Source of the DNA: Muraenolepis orangiensis
Lineage: Eukaryota; Chordata; Actinopteri; Gadiformes; Muraenolepididae
NCBI GenBank assembly: GCA_027704905.1
Contig: CM051013.1
Coordinates: 10,576,368 to 10,640,367, forward strand
Reading direction: 5' to 3'
DNA: 64,000 bases
Shown here: positions 21,701 through 32,482 of the stretch, piece after piece
Layout: the number at the start of each line of letters is the position of its first letter
Numbering within the stretch: the stretch's first letter is position 1
Made by a program: the position numbers and the translations under genes
The notes under the pieces: model-generated
Told to the model about the DNA's origin: nothing
The model's database searches: none
Seen by the model: only the letters and a program-made list of their open reading frames with translations

Positions 21701-22620
21701 GCCGTCAAAACCTGGATGCAAAATAACTTACTCAAACTCAACTGCGACAAATCTGAAATCATCATCATCGGTCCAAACTCCCTCACCCGCTCCACCCAGG
21801 ATTTCTCCCTGAACATTGATGGTTCTGTTGTCACCCCCTCCACCCGCGTCCGCAACCTTGGCATCATTCTTGACCCCACCCTCTCATTCCTCCCCCATGT
21901 AAACCAGACCATCAAAACAGCCTTCTTCCACCTTAGGAACATTGCCCGTCTTCGACCCTCCCTGTCACTCTCCGCAGCTGAAACACTGGTCCATGCTTTC
22001 ATCTCATCCCGGCTCGATTACTGCAACAGCATCCTATATGGTTTACCTAACAACATCCTCAATAAACTACAATATGTCCAAAACTCTGCTGCCCGCTTGC
22101 TCACCTCCACCCGCCGCTCTGACCACATCACCCCTGTCCTCCGTGACCTCCACTGGCTCCCGATCAAACACAGGATACACTTCAAAATACTTCTCATCAC
22201 CTTCAAAGCGCTCAATAACCTGGCCCCCCCCTACCTCTCTGACCTCCTCCACCGCCACACCCCTAACCGTCGCCTCAGGTCTGCTGATGCTAACCTATTA
22301 AAACCCATCAGGACTAAGCTCCGGACCTGGGGTGACAGAGCATTTTCTGCAGCGGCCCCCTCCCTCTGGAACGCCCTCCCTATCCACATCCGCAATGCCA
22401 ACACCCTTCTGTCCTTTAAAACAGCCCTCAAAACCCACCTCTTCACTCTTGCTTTCAACCCATAATTTGTTCTCTGCTTTGTTTTGTTTCTTGTTTTGTT
22501 TTGTTGTGTTTGTTGTGTTTTGAATTAGTCTTTATGTTTTCTATTTCCTGTAAAGCGTCTTTGAGCACCTGGAAAAGCGCTATATAAGTCTGATATATTA
22601 TTATTATTATTATTATTATT
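18726..22620 (+). mobile_element. L2-type LINE, nearly full length
   Basis: The borders follow from the uninterrupted paralogue near 12630: flanking sequence stops at GTATTCC (18725) and resumes with CCGTTTTCTC (22621), with ATTCC as a possible short duplication. The 3' end shows the typical L2 tail: AAAGCGTCTTTGAGC, then GAAAAGCGCTATATAAG, then an ATT microsatellite (22600-22620). About 600 bp of leader precede the coding region. Confidence 0.9.
19340..22465 (+). CDS. L2 endonuclease / reverse transcriptase, 1041 aa
   Basis: A single open frame from ATG to TAA. The endonuclease part shows NTRSINSKG, LTETW, GRGGGIAVFF, LLGDFNIHVD (D near residue 240) and SDHLAITM. The reverse-transcriptase part shows NFRPISNLPFLSKILERVV, DLSAAFDTINH, HGVPQGSVLGPLLF and YADDTQLYLS (residues 761-764). 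It ends with the L2-type tail RLDYCNSILYGLP, LHWLPIKHRI and WNALPIHIRN. The protein would perform target-primed reverse transcription in the nucleus. No stop or frameshift is present, so it is a candidate active copy. An alternative ATG further upstream in this frame was not sought. Confidence 0.9.
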   Translation: MLLQYSTSQLHKLNNFSAPPCISAIKTLGLLRRPRYIHRASCRKFVYSQSDHSIASIPSLWSAKRTAATPARHHHNNLHVRSPCLRPLAKAPQPVQIHPHLKFALFNTRSINSKGLLLNEFITDNNLDFLCLTETWQKPQEYFSLNQTTPPGYSYMDKPRHLGRGGGIAVFFRNNIVTSAITIPAPSSFEHLAFKLSGPKPLVIAVIYRPPKPNPAFPSDLSEFLTQLCAISPSVLLLGDFNIHVDSSNSKSSTELLDILNFFNLTQHVDFPTHKKGHTLDLVCTSGITISNLSSSDLTISDHLAITMDILIPTPLIKQKRSITFRNLKSIHPSSFSSLLNDTIPDSALILLVSPSDLVNTYNDTLSSCLNQLAPIKTKSVSFTHSAPWYTDHLHHLKSKGRQLERLANKTGLTVHKEAYKQHQQLYKDALNSARSSHYSSVIQSSSNNPKTLFSTISKLLKPMDTISNSFTVSKCASFLSHFQSKIDTIHSQLSNASATYVSFPEPASPPPSDHPFSSFTEITASDLSSILTGMKTSTCILDPIPSTLVKACLPSLSPLITSVINSSLSTGLVPPALKLAAVTPLLKKPGLNPETPNNFRPISNLPFLSKILERVVGSQLKTHMDYNNLYEPFQSGFRSRHSTETALLKVTNDILLSADSGSLSILILLDLSAAFDTINHSILITRLQSSLGITGTALSWFKSYLSDRHQFISINNCKSPTAKVPHGVPQGSVLGPLLFIIYILPLGLILRQHGLHFHCYADDTQLYLSTKSISAATHSTLTTCLTAVKTWMQNNLLKLNCDKSEIIIIGPNSLTRSTQDFSLNIDGSVVTPSTRVRNLGIILDPTLSFLPHVNQTIKTAFFHLRNIARLRPSLSLSAAETLVHAFISSRLDYCNSILYGLPNNILNKLQYVQNSAARLLTSTRRSDHITPVLRDLHWLPIKHRIHFKILLITFKALNNLAPPYLSDLLHRHTPNRRLRSADANLLKPIRTKLRTWGDRAFSAAAPSLWNALPIHIRNANTLLSFKTALKTHLFTLAFNP

Positions 22621-22885
22621 CCGTTTTCTCTTCCTGCTGTAGTGGTCTTCATAATCCAGCCAATCACAAGGAGAAAAAGGAAAGGCAACAGTAGACACCC
22701 TTGAGGCTCTCCAGTCTTTTTTAGTCTTTTACTTGTTGGAACACTGGATTAGGGAGATGAGCTTCTCGGGTATTCCAAACTGCCTCAGCAGCTTCCACAG
22801 TTCCCATTCCAGGGACAGCTCCACTAAGATGCGCAGGGGGGCAATCTGATCGGTGCAGTATCTGTACCTGCCAAAAACCTGCCTG
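22621..22885 (-). mobile_element. RTE-like LINE fragment, copy b, proximal half
   Basis: This is the continuation of the fragment that ends at 18725, separated from it by the L2 insertion. It matches 12632-12900 closely. Confidence 0.6.
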
Positions 22886-23537
22886 CTGATCTCTGAACTT
22901 GGTGTCAACTGCCTCTATATCAGCTGTGAACTATGAACAAAATAGGAACCAGGACTACAAAGAATTGCCTGGATGTATCGATCGAAAGCCACGGTACCAA
23001 TCCAGCAATGTTTTGCCAACAATTTTCCCATCCCACCCACCCAACTATACAACTCTTTATCTATGCGCTGCTGAATTTCTTAGTCGCATTGCAAGTTATC
23101 ATGGTTTCACACAAGCGTTTTGGTATACAGACACATACATACTTTATGACAGCTTTGGGCCTACAAACCTCTGTCTACGTCTTGGCGTTCTTAGATATTG
23201 AATAGGCGTAAAGTTTCAGTTGTGAGCTTGAATCAGGAAAAGCTTTTGCAGAGCATGTACAGTCTTTGGAGAGGAGCATTCAAAACAATGAAACACACTT
23301 CTCTAGAAGGGAGTCTTTTGTCTTTCAAACAATTGTTTCTAAGTATACTGCATGAAACAGGCCACAACATCACATGTCCCCACATAGTCTTGTTGTGGAT
23401 CTCTTCCAGCGTGTCAAAGTGTTAACATCCACTTTGACCAAACAGGAAGTATTTTTACCAGCTGCTTCTTTCTACTTGTGATTACAGAGACAGATTCATA
23501 ACCGTGAGGTTCACATTGTTCTACCTCCATCAAAGGA
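22886..23537. other. Non-coding duplicated segment up to gap
   Basis: It is close to identical to 12898-13630, except that about 75 bp around 13385-13460 are absent. No gene is seen. Confidence 0.5.
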
Positions 23538-24537
23538 NNNNNNNNNNNNNNNNNNNNNNNNNNNNNNNNNNNNNNNNNNNNNNNNNNNNNNNNNNNNNNN
23601 NNNNNNNNNNNNNNNNNNNNNNNNNNNNNNNNNNNNNNNNNNNNNNNNNNNNNNNNNNNNNNNNNNNNNNNNNNNNNNNNNNNNNNNNNNNNNNNNNNNN
23701 NNNNNNNNNNNNNNNNNNNNNNNNNNNNNNNNNNNNNNNNNNNNNNNNNNNNNNNNNNNNNNNNNNNNNNNNNNNNNNNNNNNNNNNNNNNNNNNNNNNN
23801 NNNNNNNNNNNNNNNNNNNNNNNNNNNNNNNNNNNNNNNNNNNNNNNNNNNNNNNNNNNNNNNNNNNNNNNNNNNNNNNNNNNNNNNNNNNNNNNNNNNN
23901 NNNNNNNNNNNNNNNNNNNNNNNNNNNNNNNNNNNNNNNNNNNNNNNNNNNNNNNNNNNNNNNNNNNNNNNNNNNNNNNNNNNNNNNNNNNNNNNNNNNN
24001 NNNNNNNNNNNNNNNNNNNNNNNNNNNNNNNNNNNNNNNNNNNNNNNNNNNNNNNNNNNNNNNNNNNNNNNNNNNNNNNNNNNNNNNNNNNNNNNNNNNN
24101 NNNNNNNNNNNNNNNNNNNNNNNNNNNNNNNNNNNNNNNNNNNNNNNNNNNNNNNNNNNNNNNNNNNNNNNNNNNNNNNNNNNNNNNNNNNNNNNNNNNN
24201 NNNNNNNNNNNNNNNNNNNNNNNNNNNNNNNNNNNNNNNNNNNNNNNNNNNNNNNNNNNNNNNNNNNNNNNNNNNNNNNNNNNNNNNNNNNNNNNNNNNN
24301 NNNNNNNNNNNNNNNNNNNNNNNNNNNNNNNNNNNNNNNNNNNNNNNNNNNNNNNNNNNNNNNNNNNNNNNNNNNNNNNNNNNNNNNNNNNNNNNNNNNN
24401 NNNNNNNNNNNNNNNNNNNNNNNNNNNNNNNNNNNNNNNNNNNNNNNNNNNNNNNNNNNNNNNNNNNNNNNNNNNNNNNNNNNNNNNNNNNNNNNNNNNN
24501 NNNNNNNNNNNNNNNNNNNNNNNNNNNNNNNNNNNNN
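23538..24537. other. Assembly gap, exactly 1000 N
   Basis: This is a placeholder gap. The bases on both sides belong to the same lectin 5' flank (CATCAAAGGA before, ATTCAGACATTG after), which in other copies are only about 17 bp apart. The true missing sequence may therefore be very short. Confidence 0.97.
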
Positions 24538-25527
24538 ATTCAGACATTGATGAAGTACATTTTCTTGGCATAGGTTTATACCTAAATTAAATGTTAAAGT
24601 TAATAACAAGGTTAGATGATTTAAAAATATGGTTTCATATACAATGTGTTTAGTGTGTGATGTGGTACAATGATTAAAAGAAGAAAATGCAGAGTGAGAT
24701 TGGCAGCAAGACAAAAGTTCAGGGCAGACTGCAATTTAAAGGACTGAAACTGAAGAAGAAAAACGGATTGGCGATAGAAATATTTTCTTCATCAGTCCCA
24801 AAGTAAATAAAACATCAGTTCAATGTCTGTTTTAGAAACCCAAGACCAAACACAAATTGACTCTGTATATGTACGTATGAATTTATGTACACATCTATGA
24901 AGATAAAGAAAAATGTTGCAGAACTTAAGGAATGTACAGTTCTAGAATTTTTTTATGTGAAAAAAACACAAAACAGTTTGACTGGTTGACTTGGGGTTGG
25001 ACTTGTACAGTATGTAAATCAGGCTGTTGGAGCCGTTCAATCAAAGTCACAAGTAGAGACCAACAAGCCTATTCAGATACCAGAACACAAGTCTACTGTT
25101 CTGTTATCTGAACACCGTAGCGTCACAAGATAATGTATATACAAGTGTTTTGTACTGATTACACTACATGGTACCAACATCTAAATACAATTTAACATAA
25201 CAAAAAAATGTAATCTAGTTTAAACGTCCAATTGTAAACACATCTGTTACAAACGGACAAACTTAGCCCTATAGAGAGAACTATTGTGGTTTGCAGCAAC
25301 TGAAAACCACCCCATGACTTTCAGGTCTCACTTCACCACCGGATCTCAACCCCAGACCTCAACCCCCGGCACGAACAGCAAGATCCTGCCGTGACCAGTG
25401 AAGTGTCGATGTCGTGTCCTTTTTAGAAACACTTTGCAACCACAACTCTTATCGAATGGCGGAAAAAGTATAGAGCGAAACGTTGAAGCGGTGTACAAAA
25501 CAAGCACAAAGAAATATTTATTATCAA
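24538..25527. other. Non-coding lectin 3' flank
   Basis: There is no gene. The stretch carries the family landmarks (CATCAGTTCAATGTCTGTTT and CAGAACACAAGTCTACTG) and matches 42860-43250 in part. Confidence 0.5.
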
Positions 25528-25696
25528 TCATTTTATTAAATAATTTTCACAAAGCACCCAGTTTGGGTCTTCACTGAAATCTGCCCCCTGACCCCCATTA
25601 ACCTGAGGCAGTTCTGGTTCTCACCACCATCAGGTTCACCTCTGGCCCAGAAGGGGTTATCCTTCAACAGAACGGTTCCGTCATATCCCCAGACAT
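25528..25696 (-). pseudogene. Lectin relic with internal deletion, copy c
   Basis: This is the mirror of 3295-3463, with the same deletion and frame break. Confidence 0.75.
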
Positions 25697-26135
25697 ATTC
25701 TCGTCAAAACTCAACATTCTACCCCCTTGATTGGTTGGTCTTTGTGTGTTTTGTATGACAGTGTGTCGAAGTGTTAACATCCACTTTGAGCAAACAGGAA
25801 GAGTGTAAACCATGTGCTACTTCTTATCTCTTATTTATTATCTCTTAGCAAGTCTAAGGACTTGCTGAATTCACTGATGTTATCTTAACTTCCTACCACC
25901 AAGTTTGGTCCTGAGGTGAAAAGAAAAATATACTAGAGGGCACACAGTAAGCTCCGCCACACCAATAAGTCCTCTCTGCACCAACTTATGGGTCAAGGAT
26001 CAACTGTACCATTGCTAGATTAGTGGTAATCTAACCACCAATTATTTTTTTCTAATTCTATACATAGCTTATCTTTGTTAGCTTGCTAACAGACAAACAA
26101 ACATACAGACAAACGAAAACATAACCTCCGTCCCA

Positions 26136-27425
26136 TCTTCTTATAGACCTGTAGCCCGCACCTCGATTGTCAGCAAATGCTTTGAGAGGTTGGTCAAGGA
26201 CTTTATTTGCTCCGTGTTACCTGCCACGCTGGACCCATGGCAATTTGCATGTCGTCAAAATAGATCCACGGACGACGCAATTGCCATGGCCCTCCACACT
26301 GCCCTTTCCTACCTGGAGGGAAGGTAGGAATGTTATGTGCGAATGCTGTTTGTGGACTACAGCTCAGCGTTCAACACGAAAGTTCCTGCCAAGCTCGACA
26401 CCAAGCTTAGAGGTCTAGGCGTGCTGAGCCCTCTCCTCTACTCCCTCTACACCCACGACTGCATGGCTATCCACAGCTCCAACGTCATCATCATGTTTGC
26501 TGACGACACGACAGTGATGGGCCTGATCGCCGGTGACGACGAGACAGCCTACAGGGAGGAGGTCGGATCGCTGGAGCAGTGGTGCCAGGAGAACAGCCTC
26601 GCCCTCAACGTCAAGAAGACCAAGGAGCTGATCGTGGACTTCAGGAAGCAGAGGGGAGAGCACAGCCCTATCTCCATCGACGGTGTTGCAGTAGAGAGGG
26701 TCAGCAGCTTCAAGTTCCTCGGTGTGCACATCTCCGAGGACCTCACATGGTCCACGCACACCACACACGTGGTGAAAAGGGCCCAACAACGCCTGTATTT
26801 CCTCAGGCGTCTGAAGAAATTCAGCATTGGCCCCCGCATCCTGAGAACATTCTATAACGGCACCATCGAGAGTGTTCTTACAGGGTGTATCACCGCCTGG
26901 TACGGGAACTGCACCGCACTTGAGCGCAGAGCGCTTCAAAGGGTGGTGCGGACGGCCCAGTATATCGTTGGAGGTGAGCTCCCCTCCCTCCTGGATATAT
27001 ACAATCAGTGGTACGTGGCCAAGGCCAAACGAATCATAAAAGACATTGCCCACCCCAGCCACGAACTGTACTCACTGTTACCGTCAGGCAGGCGATACCG
27101 CAGTATCAAGTGCCGTACAAATAGGCTTAGAGATAGCTTCCACAGTCAGGCCATCAGGCTGCTGAACAAGGGCATATAACAATGTATATTTTATTACATT
27201 GATTTATATACACATATTGCTATTTTCTGTGCCGATATTTTGCATTTTATAAATTGCATTTTTATTTTTATTCTTTAACTTTATTCTATTTTTATTCTAT
27301 TTGTATCTATTTTTATAACTGCTGTCTGTCGTCGGGTATTGCACATAAGATTTTCACACCACTGCTTTATACTTGTGTAAACTGTGAAGTGACAATAAAC
27401 TTGACTTGACTTGACTTGACTTGAT
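26136..27425 (+). mobile_element. Rex1-type LINE, 5'-truncated with 120-bp deletion
   Basis: This is the mirror of 1560-2865. The open stretch 26337-27179 encodes the C-terminal RT part with FADDTTVMGL but lacks the 40 codons around APQG. The 3' end has AATAAA followed by CTTGA pentamers (27402-27422). It is inserted after CCATCTTC relative to the uninterrupted paralogue at 17720. Confidence 0.8.
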
Positions 27426-27951
27426 ACCTACAAGCCTATTCAGATACCAGAACGCAAGTCTACTGTTCTGCTATCTGAACACCGTACCGTTAAGATACAA
27501 AGTTACAAGATAATGTATATACTATATTTGTAGTGAATACACTACATGGTACCAAAGTCTTAATACAATTTAACATACAAAAAACTACAACAATCTAGTG
27601 TCCTTTTAAATACATTCGTTAAAAATGTAATCTACATTTTTTGAAGGGTGATCGAGAAAGAGATAACAAGTGTGGTTTGCAGCAACTGAAAACCACCCCA
27701 TGCCTTTCAGGACTCACTTCATCACTGGATCTCAACCCCCAGACCTCAACCCCCGGCATGAACAGCAACTGTGGAAACACTGAAAAAAAGGCAACAAGAA
27801 CAGCATATGATCAGATCCTGCCGTGACCAGTGAAGTGTTGGTGATCTCCTTTTTGCCACCACAACTCTTATCGAATGGCAGAAACCAAAAAGTATGGAGC
27901 AAAACCGTGAAGCGGTTTAAAAAACAGGCACAAATAAATATTTATTATCAA
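27426..27951. other. Non-coding lectin 3' flank
   Basis: It matches 5390-5910 directly and 1040-1559 inverted. No gene is seen. Confidence 0.5.
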
Positions 27952-28716
27952 TCATTTTATTAAATTATTTTCACAAAGTGCCCAGTTTTTGTCTTCACAG
28001 CTGAAATCCGCCAATTTATTTCTGTTCTGCCCCGTGCCCCCCATAAACCTGAGGCAGTTCTGGTTTTGGCCACCGTCAGGTTCACCTCTGGCCCAGAAGG
28101 GGTTATCCACCGACAGAACTGTTCCATCAACCCATCTCCACATCCCCTCACTGGCCTCATCTGTGGCCCCGAGCCAAATGTTCAAGCTCTTCCTGGAAAT
28201 GAAGTCCATCTCCTCTTTACTGTCCACAACCACCAGATCTGCTCCTTTGGAAACACAGTACTCCCTGCTCTCCTTCCAGGATCTCCTCACATAGTTAAAA
28301 AAGTAACATTTGCAACCAAATTTGTCCCCAACACTTGGACAGCTTTGTTGGCAAAGCAGTTTGTCTCGCTCTTCTGTCAAATTCTTCAGCCTTTGGAGAA
28401 CTTGCTCCATGTCTCTGTCCATGCGTACAGTCTGTACTGCCAACCCAATCAGTCTAGCCAGCAGGACAACAGACAGCAGTCCCAGAACCACCACCACAGC
28501 CCTGGTCACAAACCCAGGAGGGCTCACGTTGTCTGGCCGCCGACTTCCTTCTGTTCTCAGAGACATGGATGACTCTTCTGTCCCCACATAGTCTTGCTGT
28601 GGATCTCTGAGGCTCTCAACAGTAGCATAGATGTCCACTATCCTCTCCTCCTTCTCTCCTTGTGTATTCCTGGCCTCGGTCATCATGTTGGGCCTGGCGT
28701 GAATTTCCCCAGGCAT
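27952..28716 (-). CDS. Type II transmembrane C-type lectin-like receptor, copy L3
   Basis: The intact 254-residue single-exon gene starts at the ATG at 28716; an in-frame extension upstream begins with TTG and is not used. The architecture is as in copy L2: tail with YATV, membrane segment at about 73-95, stalk, and lectin domain with WLGATDEASEG and EPD. It differs from L2 mainly near residues 128-142 (VGDKFGCKCYFFNYV against AWENIGCKCYWFNYV) and near the C-terminus (LRFMGGTGQNRNKLAD). The WND position reads LAD. It is the intact counterpart of the frameshifted L1 in the opposite arm of the inverted repeat. An AGGAAGT site lies at 28833-28839. Sugar binding is uncertain. Confidence 0.85.
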   Translation of the reverse strand: MPGEIHARPNMMTEARNTQGEKEERIVDIYATVESLRDPQQDYVGTEESSMSLRTEGSRRPDNVSPPGFVTRAVVVVLGLLSVVLLARLIGLAVQTVRMDRDMEQVLQRLKNLTEERDKLLCQQSCPSVGDKFGCKCYFFNYVRRSWKESREYCVSKGADLVVVDSKEEMDFISRKSLNIWLGATDEASEGMWRWVDGTVLSVDNPFWARGEPDGGQNQNCLRFMGGTGQNRNKLADFSCEDKNWALCENNLIK

Positions 28717-29812
28717 ATTCTGGTTAAAACTGATTCCACAGAGTTTCGCTAAACGTCCTACCCTGATGTTTGGTTGGCCTTGTGTGTGTTGTGTACGAGA
28801 GCATGTCGTGTTAACATCCACTTTGACCAAACAGGAAGTATTTTAACCAGCTGCGACTTTCTTCTTACAGAGACACGTCACTTAGATTCATAACAGTGAG
28901 GTTCACATTGTTCTACCTCCATCAAAGGACCAATACATACATTCAGACATTGCTGAAGTTGCATTACATATTGTTGCCATAAGTTTATACCAAAATGTTA
29001 AAGTTAAAACAAAGAGAGGATTTAAAATATAGTTTCATATACAATGTGATTAGTGTGTGATGTTGTACATTGTTTTGTAACAATGATTAAAATTTTAAAA
29101 ATGCCAAGTGAGATTTGCAGCAAGATAATAGTTCAGGGCAGAAACTGCAATTGAAAGGACTGAAACTGAAAAAGATAAATGGATTGGTGATATAAATGTT
29201 TTCTTCATCAGTCCCAAAGTCAATAAAACATCAGTTCAATGTCTGTTTAAGGAGCCCAATTACAAACAAAAACTGATTCTGTATATGTGCGTATGAATAT
29301 ATGTACACATCTATGAAGACACAGAACAATGTTGCAGTACTTAAGGAGTGTACATTCAAAAACACAATACTAAGCTTCTAGCATTTTTTAAGTAAAAAAA
29401 ACACAAAACAATTTGACCACTTGGGGTCGGACTTGTACAGCATGCGAATCAGGCTGTTGAACAAGCCTTTTCAGATACTAGAACACAAGTCTACTGTTAT
29501 TCTATCTGAACACCGTAGCGTTACAAGATAATGTATCTACAACTGTTATTTAGTAATTACACTACATTGTACCAAAGTCAAAATACAATTGAACATAATA
29601 AACAACAACAATCCACAAATCCAGATGTGCTAAGCTTATATCTTCATGCCCAAGAAGACCTTGAGGCTGTTATCGCTGCCCAAGGTGCCTGAGATCTCCT
29701 GGGACCCCATATGGACCCCGAGGTTGGGGACCACTGCCCTAGAGTAACCCTGCCCTCCCACATATGTATTAATATACACATGTCTTTATTAATCTGTTAT
29801 TGTGTTGTTCAG
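28717..29812. other. Lectin 5' flank joined to TTI1-derived sequence
   Basis: The lectin flank ends near 29620, where homology to TTI1 intron 11 starts (CAAATCCAGATGTGC). An old hAT-like remnant (GGGGACCACTGCCC) lies near 29730. No gene is seen. Confidence 0.5.
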
Positions 29813-29900
29813 GTGAGGCTGACCTGGATGCCGTATGTGATGCCTGCCTTCCCTACCTGAGCTGTAGACAACCAATCAACCTTCAGGAAGTGTGTCTAAG
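29813..29900 (+). pseudogene. Duplicated TTI1 exon 12, copy 2
   Basis: The 88-bp copy has an intact TTCAG acceptor and GTAGCT donor. One coding difference near the end (GAAGTG for GAGGCG) separates it from the functional exon. Confidence 0.85.
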
Positions 29901-30032
29901 GTAGCTACAGTTAGCATATTCACTCTATATGAACAACGAAGAGATTCATATATTCAACCATATAAAAATCTTAATGCCAAGTGGAAAGGTGGCTCTGTTG
30001 ACCCCTCCCCTACCCTTCCTTCTCCCGGCTAG

Positions 30033-30258
30033 CGTGTTCCGCCACCTGATCCAGGTGGACCCGGACGCCTTCTGGCTGACGCTGAGCCAGCTGCACTGTC
30101 CCTCCCCGTACGCCCCACCCCATCCACACCTTCAGCCACTCCAGCTGGGCAGGACGGGCCTCACCAGGGACCAGTACACACACAACCTGGACCGACTGCT
30201 GAGGGATGCGTTCGGGTCCCTGGTTCCCAGACCCCCGGGTCTCTTGGGTGATGGATGA
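30033..30258 (+). pseudogene. Duplicated TTI1 last exon, copy 2
   Basis: The full 226-bp exon copy has an open frame (VFRHLIQVDPDAFW ... PGLLGDG) and stop at 30256-30258. Spacing to the exon 12 copy (132 bp) equals that of the real gene, so the pair has never been interrupted. The AATAAA signal is kept near 30425. Confidence 0.85.
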
Positions 30259-30838
30259 CCAATCGGATGAAACCAAATGTGGACACATGGTGTGCCGTTC
30301 CGTCAGGTAGTCAGATTACTGACTGGTGTTGTGGAACTGCTGTAGTTTCATAAACACATAACAAACTGTTGCTTTTGAATCCACTTGCGCAATGGACCCA
30401 ATGTAATATTTGTAATTTTTTGCAATAAACATGAAAATATGAACATAAATATGTATATATATCAGTAGCTCCAACATTTTCTGTGTTCTGATACCTGGAT
30501 ATCACTAATGTGTTTCCACGTGTGTACACCACAATATCCTATTTGTACTTAGACATGAGACGAATAGCTGGACCCTTTTCACTGTTTCGAGGAGAACAAC
30601 CACAGGAACTTTTGTTTTACGATTTAATTTAAAAAAAAGATTTTGTAAATATTGTTTTATAGGTTAGATGATTTCAAAATATGGTTTCATATACAATGTG
30701 TTTAGTGTGTGATGTGGTACAATGTTTTTTTTAACAATGATCTCCTTTTTAAAAACACTTTGCAACCACAACTCTTATCCAATGGCAGAAACCGTGAAGC
30801 GCTGTAAAAAACAGGCACAGATAAATATTTATTATCAA
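30259..30838. other. TTI1 3' UTR copy and lectin 3' flank
   Basis: The TTI1-like UTR runs to about 30530. A short unclassified segment with ACTGTTTCGAGGAGAACAAC follows and recurs at 36520. The lectin flank resumes at about 30661. No gene is seen. Confidence 0.5.
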
Positions 30839-31600
30839 TCATTTTATTAAATTATTTTCACAAAGTACCCGGTTTTGGTCTTCACAGCTGAAATCCTCCA
30901 TTTTATTTTGGTTCTGCCCCGTGCCCCCCATAAACCTGAGGCAGTTCTGATTTTGGCCACCGTCAGGTTCACCTCTGGCCCAGAAGGGGTTATCCACAGA
31001 CAGAACGGTTCCGTCAACCCATTTCCACATCCCCTCACTGGCCTCATCTGTGGCCCCGAGCCAAAAGTACAAGCCGTGCCTGGAAATGAAGTCAATCTCC
31101 TCTTTACTGTCCACAACCACCAGATCTGCTCCGTGGGAAACACAGTACTCCCTGCTCACCTTCCAGGATCTCCACACAAAGTTAAACCAGAAACATTTGC
31201 AACCAAATTTTTCCCAAGCACTTGGACAGCATTGTTGGCAAAGCAGAGTGTCTCGCTCTTCTGTCAAATTCTTCAGCCTTTGGAGAACTTGCTCCATGTC
31301 TCTGTCCATGTTTACAGTATGTACTGCCAACCCAATCAGTCCAGCCAGCAGGATAACAGACAGCAGTCCCAGAACCACCACCACAGCCCTGGTCACATTC
31401 CCAGAAGGGCTCACGTTGTCTGGGCGCCGACTTCCTACTGTTCTCAGAGACATGGATGACTCTTCTGTCCCCACATAGTTTTGCTGTGGATCTCTAGCGC
31501 TAATGCTAGCGTAGATGTCCACTATCCTCTCCTCCCTCTCTCCTTGTGTATTCCTTGCCTCGGTCATCATGTTGGGCCTGGCGTGAATTTCCCCAGGCAT
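30839..31600 (-). CDS. Type II transmembrane C-type lectin-like receptor, copy L4
   Basis: The intact 253-residue single-exon gene belongs to a second subgroup with L5, marked by YASISARDPQQN in the tail, one residue shorter than YATVESLRDPQQD. The membrane segment is VVVVLGLLSVILLAGLIGLAV. The lectin domain keeps EPD, but the segment at 128-145 (EKFGCKCFWFNFVWR) and that at 173-181 (SRHGLYFWLG) differ from the other copies. The WND position reads MED, and the W of the final NWALC motif is R (NRVLC). These changes make this the most diverged binding face in the cluster. An AGGAAGT site lies at 31721-31727. The function is likely that of an immune-cell surface receptor; the ligand is unknown. 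Confidence 0.85.
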   Translation of the reverse strand: MPGEIHARPNMMTEARNTQGEREERIVDIYASISARDPQQNYVGTEESSMSLRTVGSRRPDNVSPSGNVTRAVVVVLGLLSVILLAGLIGLAVHTVNMDRDMEQVLQRLKNLTEERDTLLCQQCCPSAWEKFGCKCFWFNFVWRSWKVSREYCVSHGADLVVVDSKEEIDFISRHGLYFWLGATDEASEGMWKWVDGTVLSVDNPFWARGEPDGGQNQNCLRFMGGTGQNQNKMEDFSCEDQNRVLCENNLIK

Positions 31601-32482
31601 ATTCTGGTCAAAACTGATTCCACAGAGTTTAGCTCAACGTCCTCCCCTGATGTTTGGTTGGTCTTCCTGTGTGTTTTGTATGCCAGTGTGTCAAAGTGTT
31701 AACATCCACTTTGACAAAACAGGAAGTATTTTAACCAAGTGCAACTTCCTACTTGAGGAAGTTACTGTATAACAGTGAGGTTCACACATCTCCATAAAAT
31801 GACTAATACATTCAGACATTGCTGAAGTACAATTTCTTGCCAAAGGTTTATACTAAAATGAAATGTTAATACAAAGTTTAGAGGATTTAAAAATATAGTT
31901 TCATATACAATGTGTTTAGTGTGTGATGTTGTACAATGTTTTGTAACAATGATTACAATTAAAAAAATGCCAAGTGAGATTGGCAGCAAGACAAAAGTTC
32001 AGGGCAGAAACTGCAGTTTAAAGAACTGAAACAGAAGAAGACAAATGGATTGGCGATAGAAATGTTTCTTCATCAGTCCCAAAGTAAATAAAACATCAGT
32101 TCAATGTCTGTTTAAGGAGCCCAATTCCAAACAAAAACGTATTCTGTACATGTGCGTATGAATATATGTACACATCTATGAAGATACAGAAAAATGTTGC
32201 AGTACTTAAGGAGTGTACATTCAAAAACACAATACTAAGCTTCCAGCATTTTTTAAGTAAAAAAAAACACAAAACAATTTGACCACTTGGGGTCGGACTT
32301 GTACAGCATGTGAATCAGGCTGTTGAACAAGCCTTTTCAGATACTAGAACACAAGTCTACTGTTATTCTATCTGAACACCGTAGCGTTACAAGAAAACGT
32401 ATATACTATACTGTTTTGTAGTAATTACACTACATTGTACCAAAGTCAAAATTAAATTGAATATAATAAACAAAAATCTATG
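31601..32482. other. Non-coding lectin 5' flank
   Basis: It matches 46725-47335 closely and 6680-7570 less closely. No gene is seen. Confidence 0.5.

Larger units (their letters stand above)
24654..28990. repeat. Right arm of large inverted repeat (pairs with 1-4337)
   Basis: Positions mirror the left arm by p' = 28991 - p from 24654 to 27954 without net length change. Small differences include one G in the lectin gene and a 4-5 bp deletion near 28806. The arm continues past both ends as sequence shared with other copies. Confidence 0.9.

Noticed and set aside
28717..28830. N-terminal extension of lectin L3
   Set aside because: It begins with TTG and covers the promoter-like flank; the ATG at 28716 matches all other copies.
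29929..30032. In-frame upstream extension of the TTI1 last-exon copy starting at an ATG
   Set aside because: It is intron sequence: the acceptor GGCTAG and the exon phase place the exon start at 30033.
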